Assembly (NCBI GenBank): GCA_037952775.1
Contig: JBANAY010000004.1
Coordinates: 8,866,001 to 8,930,000 of the forward strand
Source: Clonostachys chloroleuca
Lineage: Eukaryota; Ascomycota; Sordariomycetes; Hypocreales; Bionectriaceae
Length of the DNA stretch: 64,000 nucleotides
Direction: 5' to 3'
Under the pieces are notes generated by a model. That model saw only the letters and a program-made list of their open reading frames with translations. It was not told the origin of the DNA and searched no databases. Within the stretch, counting starts at the first letter, position 1. Each line of letters begins with the position of its first letter. Positions 46,226-57,061 of this stretch are shown one piece after another. Made by a program: the position numbers and the translations under genes.

Positions 46226-47968
46226 ATGGCTGTCCCTCAAGCAATGGATAAAACCAATCTCCCAGAAGCTCGTCACCAGGAGATAGCTGACGGAGATGCA
46301 GGAGTTCCCACTAACACCGACCATGGGCTTGTCTCAGGTCCAATACGACACTTGAGCCCTGAAGAGAACAAAGGAGTGCTTCGTCGTATTGACCTGGTTC
46401 TGATGCCGATCATGTTCATCTCCTATGGCCTCCAGTATATGGACAAGGCAATCCTAGGGGCGGCATCTCAATTTGGGGTAGTCGAGGAGGTTGGTTTGTA
46501 TGATGTTGTAATGGCCAATGGGAAACCACAAATTGACCTGACAAAATTTTCTTTGGCGACCCTCGTATTCTACTGGGGGTTTGCCGCAGGCGGTAAGATA
46601 GTTTATGTCAATTCCTTCAACTGAGTGCTCGTCTTGCTCACGTCAATGGACAGCTTTCCCAGCATCCTTCCTCTCGAGCCGGTTTCCCATCGGAATATTT
46701 TGCGGGGCATCTGTTTTCATATGGGGCCTTGTCACTATGGCTGCTGGGTTGGTTCACTCATATTCCGGGATGATGGCTCTACGGTAAGGTTGCCTTCGCT
46801 ACCTATCTACGATGTTAAGATAAACTCGTACTGACTTACAAGCTTTAGATTCTTCCTTGGTTTCATCGAAGCCGCTATTCCAGCAGCCTTCTCGCTCATT
46901 ATTGCGATGTGGTACAAGCCAGATGAGCAGCCTCTCCGTTTTGCCATCTGGGTGTCTGCAAGCGGTATCGGAGGGGTGCTTGGTACTGTCCTCCTGTGGG
47001 GGGTCGGCCACATCAACGGCTCACTGAGCCCTTGGAAGTATCAATTTATTGTTCTCGGAGCTATCACTTCTGCCTGGGGGATCTTTCTCGCTATTGCGAT
47101 GCCCAGATCTCCCGCTTCTGCTTATTTCTTGTCGGAGAAAGACAGGACTGCGGCATTGGACAGAATCCGCGCCTGTCAAACAGCAGCACAGGATGAGGGT
47201 TTCAAGCCTTATCAGGTCAAAGAGGCTTTCCAGGACCCCAAGACATGGGCTTACATATTCGTGACCTTCAGTTGTCAACTAGCAAATGGTGCTGTATCAG
47301 GATTCGGCCCTATCATTATAAGTTCATTTGGGTTTGGCCCGCTGCAGTCAGTTCTAATTGCAGGCTCCTTAGGAGGCACCTTATTCTTGTCAATGGTGGC
47401 AGCCGGGTATGTCTACTATCTATGATAATGTCACAAATATGAACCCCGCTAACCTTATAACAGACTAATAACATCCTTCATCCCCAATCAGAAGTGCAAT
47501 GTTGCGTTTGCTACTTGCTTGCCAATCATTATCGGGTGCGCCATCGTTTGGAAGGCGTCGTGGAAGTCTCTTGGAGTACCCCTTTTCGGCTTCCTCCTTG
47601 TCGGATTTTTCGCTACTCCTTACGTGATGATCCTTTCCCTAGTCACAGCAAATACGGCAGGCCAGACGAAGAAGGTTGTCGTAACTGGATTGGTCTGGTT
47701 CGCATATTGTGTGAGCAATGGTGTTGCTCCGCTTCTTGTCAGGTCTACGGAGCAAGCGCAGCATTACCCTTCGCTTTTTATCCCCATTCTCTCTCTACTA
47801 AGCGCGGGGCTACTTGTTCTTGTTGCGCTTAGATGGTACTTGAATGCTTGTAATAAGTCAAGGGAAGCAGATGCTCTTTCCAATGGGGGGAGCACTCAAT
47901 CTCCTGATGAGACGGCATCTTTGGATCTAACGGACAAGGAAAACCCAAACTTCCGTTATCATCTCTGA
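46226..47968 (+). CDS. MFS transporter, allantoate-permease (Dal5) type
   Basis: Four exons, 46226-46592, 46654-46783, 46849-47406 and 47464-47968, with introns of 61, 65 and 57 nt, encode 519 aa. A hydrophilic N-terminus of about 60 residues precedes the first span (RRIDLVLMPIMFISYGLQYMD, the usual opening of the anion:cation symporter branch). About a dozen spans follow, including FFLGFIEAAIPAAFSLIIAMWY and VAFATCLPIIIGCAIVW. The C-terminus is acidic. Members import organic anions, allantoate, vitamins or small carboxylates by proton symport. Here it probably moves a substrate or product of the catabolic block. It is divergent from the NmrA-like gene. All junctions are in phase and no lesion was seen. 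Confidence 0.92.
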
Positions 47969-48100
47969 GTCAATATCAACTGTAGGACCACTCATTGTAT
48001 TTAGCACTTGGTAATCTTTTGGTTGCTCTTACTACATTCTGGTTCACTATGATTCTGGGGGTTAAGAAGTATCACTATTAAAGCTATCTTCTAGTAAGCC

Positions 48101-49596
48101 TTATTTGCGAATTGCCAGCTTGCGCTTCATAGGATCATAAACGACGCCTCGGGGCTGTGCTGGGATGATCGGCGTGTCTAGTGCAGGTTTAAGGCTGTCG
48201 AGATCCAAATCAAAAGCCAGCTCATTTAGAAAGTTGGTAACGACACGCGTGTGCCAATGGCCGCCGCCCGTTTCGTACCAGCAAAGATGGCCACCCAGGG
48301 ACGTCGTCAGCAGGATAGTATTTGGATTCTGGCGGAACTCCTCATACGGAAGAGCTTCCTTCACGGCAATCTAAGAACAGTCAGAGGCCGTTTTGGCGCT
48401 GATGTTGTATGCGTGTAATCTTACAGGGTCATCGGTTGCGTGGATAGCGAGGAAGGGAATTCCGATCGATAGCACGGCGTCTACAGATGAGGCGTCTCGA
48501 TAGTACGCGTATTCGGTGGGATAACCCCAAGTTGGGCATCTTCGCACGGTCAGCATCGGTCATACCACGATATTGGTGATAGTTCACAAACTCACTGCAC
48601 TTCTCGATCGAACTCGTTGAGATATCTTATCTTTTCCGCGGTCGAGGCATCAAGGTTGGTGAACTTTTTAAGCTCCTTTCGATGGACATGCATGAGCGAC
48701 TTCATGCAGGCTAGGGGAGACTGGTCAACACTCTCTTCAAGCGACCCTGATCTAGTAGGGACAGCATACTTACTTGCCATGTAACGGAGGTAGATCTCTC
48801 TGCCAATAAGGCTGGCTTGTAAGAACTTGCTGGAGATTTCGAGATTGAAGGGGTTTGAGCAAACAACGGCTGCCTCGAGCATGCACTCTGGACCTTCCTC
48901 ACCGCAGTACTGCGTTACAGAAATTAGCTCGCTTCCCATCCTTTCCCGTTCATTGGCAGCTTACATTTGTAAGTATGTTGGCACCTAGTGAGAATCCTAG
49001 TCCAAAAAGAGGTCTATTTGGGAACGTCTGCCGCAGCCATGTGACTGTCTGCCTGACATCCCATGTAGAGCGCGCATTGTACAGCATGCCGCTTGTAATT
49101 TTGCTCCCTGCGCAGCCTCTGGAGTTAATTACACAAATCTCCCATACACCTTCCCCTATTAGGGGGCAATAGTATGGCGCAAGTATGTTTCGTGTGAGCC
49201 TCCCGACAGTCCATGCAGAACGACAAGCATTGGCTTCTTATCGAGTGAACCTAAGCTTTCGAGCTGTTCGTTGTCAAAGTATCCCGTACGATTAGGGAGA
49301 TCCGGATCCGGATTGTCGAAGGGTTCGACAACGAAATCCACCGCGAAGGATCCTTGATACAGTTGGTGGTCAGCATTGAAGACCTTCCGACGGTAGTACA
49401 CTTGCGGGCCGTGTGCTTCCATTGCCGCCCATATCGTCTGCATATGACCATTGAATAGTAGGGGACTGAGCTGGCACGGCGGTGTGGCCTCCTCAACGAT
49501 CTTTAGAAGATCCGTTTTTTGGCCATCCTTGTCTGTCACAACTCTAGGTGATGGTGCGTGTGTGAACTCGATCGTGGCACGGCCTATCCACTCCAT
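48101..49596 (-). CDS. Alpha/beta hydrolase of the Eht1/Eeb1-YheT group, one-base frameshift
   Basis: Exons 49596-48965, 48909-48774, 48710-48596, 48539-48425 and 48370-48101 give about 422 aa if one base is added in the G5 run at 49162-49166, where frame jumps between YLRHTIA and GEGVWEICVINSRG. Motifs are FNGHMQTIW, LVVLHGLSGGSHETYL (oxyanion region), INSRGCAGS, the nucleophile elbow GLGFSLGAN, HATDDP (acid) and SLGGHLCWYE (catalytic His). Family members are acyltransferases/esterases that form or hydrolyse medium-chain esters. All four introns are GT..AG and in phase, and nothing else is damaged, so the frameshift may be a sequencing undercall. The second intron has an alternative acceptor (CCAG) and can also be read through. 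Confidence 0.8.
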
Positions 49597-50332
49597 TTTG
49601 ACGATAAAAGATAATAGAAAAAGTGTCCTAGGGATAGCAAGCCCCGAAGAATGGGAGGAGATGCAGGGGACAATAACTCGCAACCGGAGCCAGTGACCGG
49701 GAAGCTAACATGGGATTAACTTGAACCAGCTCCAAAAGCCACCTATGGTTTGCGGGAGTTTATACTAGGCCGTCGGGAACTACGGAAGCTCTCAGGCTCG
49801 ATAATCTGTGGACGGCCCGGATGATCTGTCCAGGTCTGCTTTGGTTGCATCAGATAGTAACGTACATGACCGGCAACCGTAATATCGCTTGACACCTGAG
49901 CACTGAAAGATTATGACGTGCCCCTCTAATACTACGATTATTGACATTGGCTAGACTCACGGGTACTTTCGGATACGAAGTGTTAATCCTTACCAAACCG
50001 GCATCGCTTCTTCTCACCCTCAACAAGGATTTATCTTTATTGTACCCACCGTAGCCAACTGCGCTGTAACCCTCCAAGAGATGTCTGCGTCGACCCCACC
50101 ACAAGGGTATGAGCAAGAGAATCATGGCCGAGTTCTGAGGTGGTATTAGTTTCGAGGCCGAGTCATTTCCTATCGGAGAGCCGTCCCCACGCCCTCGGTC
50201 ATGCCCATCCTCCACTTCCCAAGTCCACCCGTTGTGTCAGAGGGACTCTGGGTTCACATAACTTTTCTTCGGGGTGTTGATTTGATTGTCTTTGTCTGTG
50301 TAATAGTAGAACTCCTAGCAAACAAAGACGCG
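49597..50332. promoter_or_regulatory. Divergent promoter, hydrolase / P450
   Basis: 736 bp between divergent starts. The P450 frame is open back to an ATG at 50201, so the P450 could begin there. No GCCGAA hexamer was noticed. Nothing else was recognised. Confidence 0.35.
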
Positions 50333-52275
50333 ATGATGTTGTTCGATACTTGGTTTGCAACCGCAATTACACGCGCAACCACAACTCTGCACGGCGGACT
50401 ATTACTCTCATACGTTTCCCTATTTGCTGCGTTAGGCATAATATGCCTCGCCATCGCAAACCCTCCAAGAGATGAAGTTCCCTGTTTCAGACCCGCAGGG
50501 TCATGGGCATCCTTTTACACAGCCAAGGTATGCTCGACTCACTCCCTTAGGACGATGTGATGGGAAATACATTCGGGAACCTAATCTAGAAGAGCGCAGC
50601 GCCGGTTCGTAACATCTAGTCGTGAGCTTCTATCAGAGGCTAGGAAGACTTTTAAGGACCGCATTTTCCGTATCATGACAGATTTAGGCGAAGTGATGTT
50701 TCTCCCTCACCAGCTTGCCGAGGAGATCAAAAACGACTACAGGTTTAGCTTCACGACTGCGTTTGAGAAGGTTTGTGTAGCCCAGACGGCAGACACTGGT
50801 TACTTCAGGTCGCTAATGCACACTTTGTCTCCAGGACTTCCATGCTGGGATCCCTGGCTTTGAGACTGCCGAGCTTGGCGGCCTTGAGAACGGGCTCTTA
50901 CAGCTTATTGCACGGAAGCAGTTGACGCGGAATTTAGGCAAGTCTCATACCGTTCCAAGTGCAATGGGTCAACTGGGTAGTTAGGAGGACTGCCTAAATG
51001 CTTTAGAACTAACATTGAATTCGAATGTAGGAGAACTTAGTACACCTCTGTCCGATGAGACGGCCAATGCTTTAGCCATCAACTTCGAATCATCCGGAGG
51101 TAAGTAAGGCCCTGGGTTAGCGAACAGACGCTTTGAATTCAAGCTGCTCACCAAGCCGCCCAAGTGTGGACTGAAGTCGTAGCCAAAGACCGAGTACTCG
51201 ATATCATAGCCCGTGTGTCCTCTCGAATCTACCTTGGAGATGAGGTATGCCGCAATGGGCGATGGCTAGCAATCACCAAACTCTACACAACTCACTTCTT
51301 CACTGCGGCTACCAAGCTCCGCATGTACCCACGCATCGTCCGTCATTTGGTCCACTGGTTTATATCTGAGTGCAAGCTTCTCCGTTCGCAGCTCAACGAT
51401 GCCCAGAAGATTCTAGAGCCCATCGTCCACCGTCGTAGAGGCCTACACCGTGAAGCTCTGGCTACCGGTGAGCCGGCCCCTAAGTTTGATGACGCTCTGG
51501 GCTGGGTTGAACGAGAAGCCGCCGCCAAATCCGTCGACTGCAACCCCTCGATTTTCCAGCTTCTGCTATCAACAGTGTCAATCAATACTACATCCGATCT
51601 TCTCGAGCAATGCATGCTTTGCTTAGCACAAGATCCGAGGATCATCGGCCCTCTCAGAGAGGAGATCCAAAATGTCCTGCGCTACCGCGGCTGGTCCAAA
51701 TCCTCGTTATCCGAAATGAAACTTCTAGATAGCGTCATAAAAGAGTCGCAACGTTTGAAGCCAACTAGTATCGGTGAGTAGGGGTTTTCTAGAAGAGGCG
51801 AACTGCTGGCAAGATGCTAACTGCTAGCTTCACCAAAGCGGCCATGCGACGGCGTGTTGAAGAAGATGTCACGCTTTCAAATGGAGTTACTCTAAAGAGA
51901 GGCATGCGAGTCTACGTGGATGCTTCTCGAATGTGGGATCCCAATTTGCACCATCACCCGGAGCAGTGGGATGGATATCGCTTCCTGAAGTTGCGCTCCT
52001 TTCCAGGCAGGGAGAGGATGGCCCAGCTGGCGAGCACCAGTCCAGACCATCTCGCTTTCGGACATGGGGAACATGCTTGTCCTGGACGATTCTTGGCAAT
52101 CAGCGTTATCAAGATTGTCCTCTGCCACTTGCTACTCAAGTATGATTGGATGCTGTCACCAGGCACGGATGTCAAGCCCGTAACAAACGGTATACTTGTC
52201 GTTTCAAGCCCGACGGCCAGGTTGCTTATCCGACGGCGTAGAGGAGCGGCGGCCGCCCCCGGTGTGATTGAATAA
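50333..52275 (+). CDS. Cytochrome P450 monooxygenase (first)
   Basis: Six exons, 50333-50527, 50600-50770, 50835-50937, 51031-51099, 51156-51773 and 51839-52275, encode 530 aa. A membrane anchor at about residues 22-44 (LLLSYVSLFAALGIICLAIA) precedes a Pro-rich hinge. The I-helix reads STVSINTTSDLL, the ExxR motif KESQRLKP and the haem loop FGHGEHACPG (Cys466). The style matches fungal P450s of terpenoid pathways such as kaurene-oxidase-like families. The third intron begins GCAAGT, a non-canonical GC..AG intron, supported by frame and a CTAAC branch. Starting at 50201 would add 44 residues with a second hydrophobic stretch; the inner ATG fits the family better. No lesion was seen. It is divergent from the hydrolase gene. 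Confidence 0.88.
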
Positions 52276-53314
52276 AGGGTGAATGATGGGGAGGTGGGGG
52301 AAATCTCTGCCAATCACGGCGCAATGGAAACACGTTCCTAGATCTTTGCCCTCCAGATAATAGCACGTCTATAGTTACGCACATGTATGCGTAATAAACC
52401 TGTTTTTCATCCGCTTACAAAGCGGCGACTTACAAGGTAGTGAGCAGAGAGTTGGACATCCCGTCTGCCCGACATGGCCCGAAGGCATATGAATGTCACT
52501 TGGGCTCCCCTCGAGGCCCGAACAAACAGAAGATGGCCTGATGTCTTCCACCCGACCTGCGGGAAGCCATGTTCAATTCTTATCTGATTGGGGGTGTTTG
52601 AGGTCTAGAACGCCGCGGCAGGTTGCAGCGCGGGCCTATGCATGAAACACATCATTGTCTCAACCCGGCCCGAAACCAGAATTTGCTTGCTGTCAGGGAT
52701 AGTATAGACCTGCGCGAATAACCTAAACCCCTATACCTTGTTCATCAGTTCCGTTGACCCCGTGCCAGAGCGAGTACTACGGTGCCTATAGCTATTCTTG
52801 GAAAGTGACATTAAGCAAAGCAAAGAATTGCCTCATCTTATCGCGTTCATTTAGTTACATTCGCGCGAAGTTTTTAGACGTCTGGGAATCTCGGTGCGCC
52901 CGGAACACGAGAAACCTCGTAAATGCGAGCCGCCAATGAGAAACGACGCGGATGTAATCGTGATCGATGGATTGTAATTGCAGGCTTCTCTTCTCACGAC
53001 AAGAGCGCGTAGATGATCATTTGGTGTAGTTCCCCTTCAGGCGTGCTGGCATTCAGTGACTAGGGGAAACTAACGACTACGGAAGAGAGTTGGAGTATAA
53101 TATTGAAAGCAACAATAGAAGATACTAGACCCGCAGAGATAAAGGGAAAATGAAACAAATTCATTCACGGGGCTATTTGATGTAGATTCACTAACTACTT
53201 CAAGTATCATGGCTAGAGACGTAGACTGGAGCTCGTATTGGCAGTAAGGAGTGGCACCAGCATTCTTCCCCACGACTTACCCAGGGACACACTCTACCCA
53301 CCAGCAGTGGCCGC
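52276..53314. other. Intergenic between convergent P450 genes
   Basis: 1.04 kb of 3' flanks. The frame at 52754-52939 is isolated and not convincing. Nothing else was recognised. Confidence 0.4.
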
Positions 53315-55270
53315 CTAAACCGAGGCTGCCTCAAGGCTGGGACGCCTTGGAATAAGGATTGCCTTCCAATGACCGGTTGCGAATTGCATGGTGATGTACT
53401 GTCTGAAGTCAATATCTTGGCCCGAAACCTCGACAACATCGAACCTCGACAAGAGATTAGCCGCAATCATCCTCATCTCAGCCCAGGCAAAACTAGAGTC
53501 AAAGTCAGCTCACGAAGCACCTGCCTGCATACGTGGAAACTGGTACGTACTTGATTCCAATGCAGGAATGCTTGCCAGCGGAGAACGGATAATACGCATC
53601 TAAACTGTATTGAAGTTAGCTGTACCGCTTCTTTCATGAAAAGGCTGGTCAATGGGTCTGCCGTACTCAGCTGGAGGTGCCTCTCCTCTCTCCCCGTCGG
53701 GGAGGAAACGCTCGGGCCAAAAGCGTAGAGCCTGTGGAAAGTACTGCTCATTGCGGTGAAGGTCCCGGTAGGATGCAGAAACCACAGTATGGGGAGGAAG
53801 GTCGTATCCCACCAGCTTTACCCACTGGTCCCCGGTACGGCGGCCCATTTCAGACGCTATTGGGTGTAGTCGGAGGGTCTCTTTGATGCAGGCTTCGAGG
53901 TACTTGAACTGTGGCTCGTTCCTGACAGACTTTGAAGTGACGATGTCGTCGTTCATGTCTAAGACAGGCAATGTCTCTAGCAGTCGGGCCCGCACGCTTG
54001 GGTTGCGTGCGAGCTCAAGAAAGAGGCAAGCCGTTGTGCCAGAGGTGGTCTCAGAGCCCGCAAGGAGGACCTCTGACATCTGATCTACGATGTCGCGCGT
54101 GTTCATGGTAGTGAGTGTGTCAGGCTTTTGGCCTTCATCTACGAGATGCTGGAGCAAGTCGGGTCGAGCGAAATCGGTGCTCTTATGGCGCTTCTGGACG
54201 ACGGCATCGATGGCCTGCACCATGGCTGTTAGTACTTTCCTGAATATGTATCCCAGGCGTGCAACTGGGGGAGGTCTTACCACGATCATCTCTTTGGGCC
54301 AGTCAAACTTAACATCCAAGCCCATTGCCCTGAGAAATCTTTTGATATAGACTGTCTAGAGATAGATTTACACGTCTTAGCGGCTCGGGCCAGTAGTATT
54401 TGGTTTGAATGAATAACATACCTGGTATCTCTTACTGAGCCCATCGAAAATGGACCTAGGGATCGACTTCCAGACTTTCTCATCAACGCCATCTTCAATC
54501 TCACCGTCTGGGTTCGTTTGTCCAAACCCTCTACCAAAAGAGCACTCGCCCATACTATCCATCTAGGGTTAGTATCATGTGGATCTGAGTGTAGGGGATA
54601 TGCCTCACATGTCGAGAGCAACATTATGAAGATCGTCCATCAAGTCTACTTCATAACCGCTCTGGACCGGGCGAACAACGCTGACATTGGCCTGGTACTT
54701 ATCGAGCAAGCTCCTAATCGTCTTCGCAAAGAAGACGTCTAAATTATCGACGTAGGAGACTGTGAAAGCAGGAGATAGAAAGCGCTTGAGCCTTTTGTGT
54801 GGCATGGGCCGACTGTAGGAGGACCAAAACCGCCTGTCAGTTTTGCTCTAAGGAGTGCGGGGATGGGGGACATGGAAGTACTGAACACACATTTCACCAA
54901 AGAGACCAGGACTATGTCTGTCCCGAGAGATTTCGGCGTACATAGCCACTTTAGGTAGATCGACCTTGAGCAGAATCTGCTTCATAGCCTCTTTGTCAGA
55001 GATCCAGACCTGACGAGGCCCAAGGCGGACAATAGGTCCGTAGGCTTTGTGGCTCTGCTCCACAAGCTTCCAGATCTTCCCGGTAGCAAAGCCATACCGC
55101 AAGTGCAAGGTGGTGAAGGGGCTATACCACGGCCCCGGGATGTGGCGAAGAGGGGATCTAAGGGCTCGGAAAACCCCGTACAGGTACTGGAGGGTCAGAA
55201 CCAAGACCAGAGTCACACTGAGAATGGCAAGGACCCTTGTGACCTGCCGGAGAGGAATGTTGACTTCCAT
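53315..55270 (-). CDS. Cytochrome P450 monooxygenase (second)
   Basis: Seven exons, 55270-54891, 54812-54609, 54554-54422, 54355-54281, 54214-53667, 53604-53551 and 53492-53315, encode 523 aa. An N-terminal anchor (about residues 12-34) is followed by RHIPGPWYSPF. Then come the helix-C-type KRLKRFLSPAF, DIMGECSFG, I-helix LLAGSETTSG, KETLRLHP (ExxR), FWPERF and the haem loop FSAGKHSCIG (Cys461). All introns are GT..AG. One is 66 nt (54280-54215), in frame and stop-free, with a perfect TACTAAC branch, so its retention would add 22 residues. For the exon 5/6 join I prefer a 64-nt intron over an impossible 26-nt one. It belongs to the large E-class group-I fungal P450s; the substrate is unknown. 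It appears intact and is divergent from the desaturase. Confidence 0.9.
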
Positions 55271-55698
55271 AATGGAACAAGAGTAGACGGTGACGTGAAT
55301 ATAGGTAGATGATAATAGAGCTAGATGGGGAGCAGGAATTTGAGTTGTTTGCTCTCCGGGGAGGAAAGCGTGCAGCTAATGCCCCTACTTATAGGCTGCC
55401 ATGAGACACACTATCCCCTTTGCGAGAATAGAAATCCTGTTTCCTGATGTAACTGTCTTATCTGAGTAGTACTCGCCTATTACCCCTTTTTATTATTTAC
55501 TATTTGTAATCTGGCTTCGCAGTTGCATCATTCGACTATGACGCATTGACAGGATGTCATCGCTACGGGTGACTCTCGTTCTATATGAAGCGTGATTGTT
55601 CCTAGGATCGAGACGGACTATTGTTGCTTCGACAGACAAAGTTCCAACTAGAAACGATTGCCATCATAATCGCCGGTACGACCACAAGCATCAGAGAA
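55271..55698. promoter_or_regulatory. Divergent promoter, second P450 / desaturase
   Basis: 428 bp between the two start codons. The short shared region suggests co-expression. I saw no specific operator. Confidence 0.35.
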
Positions 55699-57061
55699 AT
55701 GTCCCTTGACGAAAAGGCCTCTGGCGTTGATTCCCGCCATGACGAGGTCTGTTGCCCTCATAGACATTAGAGGCTACCCCTCACTTGTAGCTCCCACCTA
55801 GGATGGTGCTAACATATTGCCGCGAGTTAGGTGCCCGATATCAAAATCCTTCGGAATAGTATCCCAACACATTGCTTCGAGCCCTCCGCACTGAAGTCTC
55901 TTGCCTATTTGGTTCGCGACTTTGTAACGGCTTTTGCTCTTCTCGTAGCTGCCACTCGTTTGATACCAATCATTCCTTCTCCTACCATCCGCGCGGCGAC
56001 TTGGGTACTATACGGATTCACCCAAGGCCTGGTTGGAACAGGGCTCTGGATTCTCGCCCATGAGGCTGGACACGGTGCGTTCTCAAAATATTCTCGCCTC
56101 AACGATTTAGTGGGCTGGATCACCCACTCGGTTTTGCTGGTGCCGTACTTCTCGTGGAAGTTTTCGCACCACCGACATCATCTGTTCGCTGGCCATTTGG
56201 ATAAAGATATGGCCTTCGTCCCAGAGATCCGAAACAGTCACCAAGAAAATGTTTATGTGTCAGTCGTGGGCTCTGAACTGCTCGAAGACATTCCAATCGT
56301 GCAGTTTGTCCGCCTCATTGTCCACCAGTTAATCGGGTGGCCACTCTACCTGTTCTTCAACACGTCCGCTGGGAAGGGCAGCCTGCAACGGCCTACAAGC
56401 AACGCATTCCGTAAAAGTCACTTCGACCCTTTCAGTGCGGTTTTCCGCCGGAGCGAGGCCATCTATGTGGTCTACTCTGACATAGGGGTTGGGCTTATGC
56501 TTGCGATCCTGTACTGGTCATGGACAAAAGTGGATTTCCTCACTCTGATGTTACTGTATGGTCAGCCATATCTTTGGGTCCATCATTGGTTGAGTAGGTT
56601 CTCGGACGAGCGGCCCCCATCTCACTCGGACAACTGATGCTAACAAGTGACAAGTCGCCATAACATATCTGCATCACACGCACGTGGATGTTCCCCATTT
56701 TAGAGCCGACGGCTGGACGTTTGTCAAGGGGGCTTTGGCAACCGTCGATAGAGATTTCGGCTTCATTGGACGCCATCTCTTTCATGGCATCATTGAATAC
56801 CATGTAGTCCACCACCTCTTCCCGTAAGTCTATCACGGCTGTGGAGCACGCAACGCGCAATTGTCCCCTAACCTGCTTAGTCGCATCCCGTTCTACCACT
56901 GCGAAGAAGCAACTGAGGCAATTAGGCCCTTGCTTGGGCGACTCTACCGGCGAGACAACTCGCCCTTCCTCTGGCAACTCTGGACAACATTCAACTCATG
57001 CAAGTTTGTGGAGGATGACGCGGAGGAACCCGGAGTGGCAAAGTGGGCCAGAGAGGGGTGA
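55699..57061 (+). CDS. Fatty-acid desaturase (delta-12/omega-6 type)
   Basis: Four exons, 55699-55746, 55831-56593, 56655-56823 and 56881-57061, encode 386 aa. The first exon is only 16 codons (MSLDEKASGVDSRHDE). Three histidine boxes bind the di-iron centre: HEAGH (about 93-97), HHRHH (129-133) and HVVHH (320-324). Hydrophobic spans lie before box 1, after box 2 and before box 3. The box pattern is that of membrane delta-12/omega-6 desaturases and their acetylenase or conjugase relatives. The protein is slightly shorter than housekeeping delta-12 enzymes of about 450 aa, and it sits beside a P450. A role in making an unusual fatty-acid-derived metabolite is therefore plausible (inference). 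All junctions are in phase; intact. Confidence 0.92.

Noticed and set aside
53604..53667. 26-nt intron (GTACAG..TTTAG) in the second P450
   Set aside because: It is too short to splice. A 64-nt intron using an upstream GTACGG and the AATACAG acceptor keeps frame and the haem motif.
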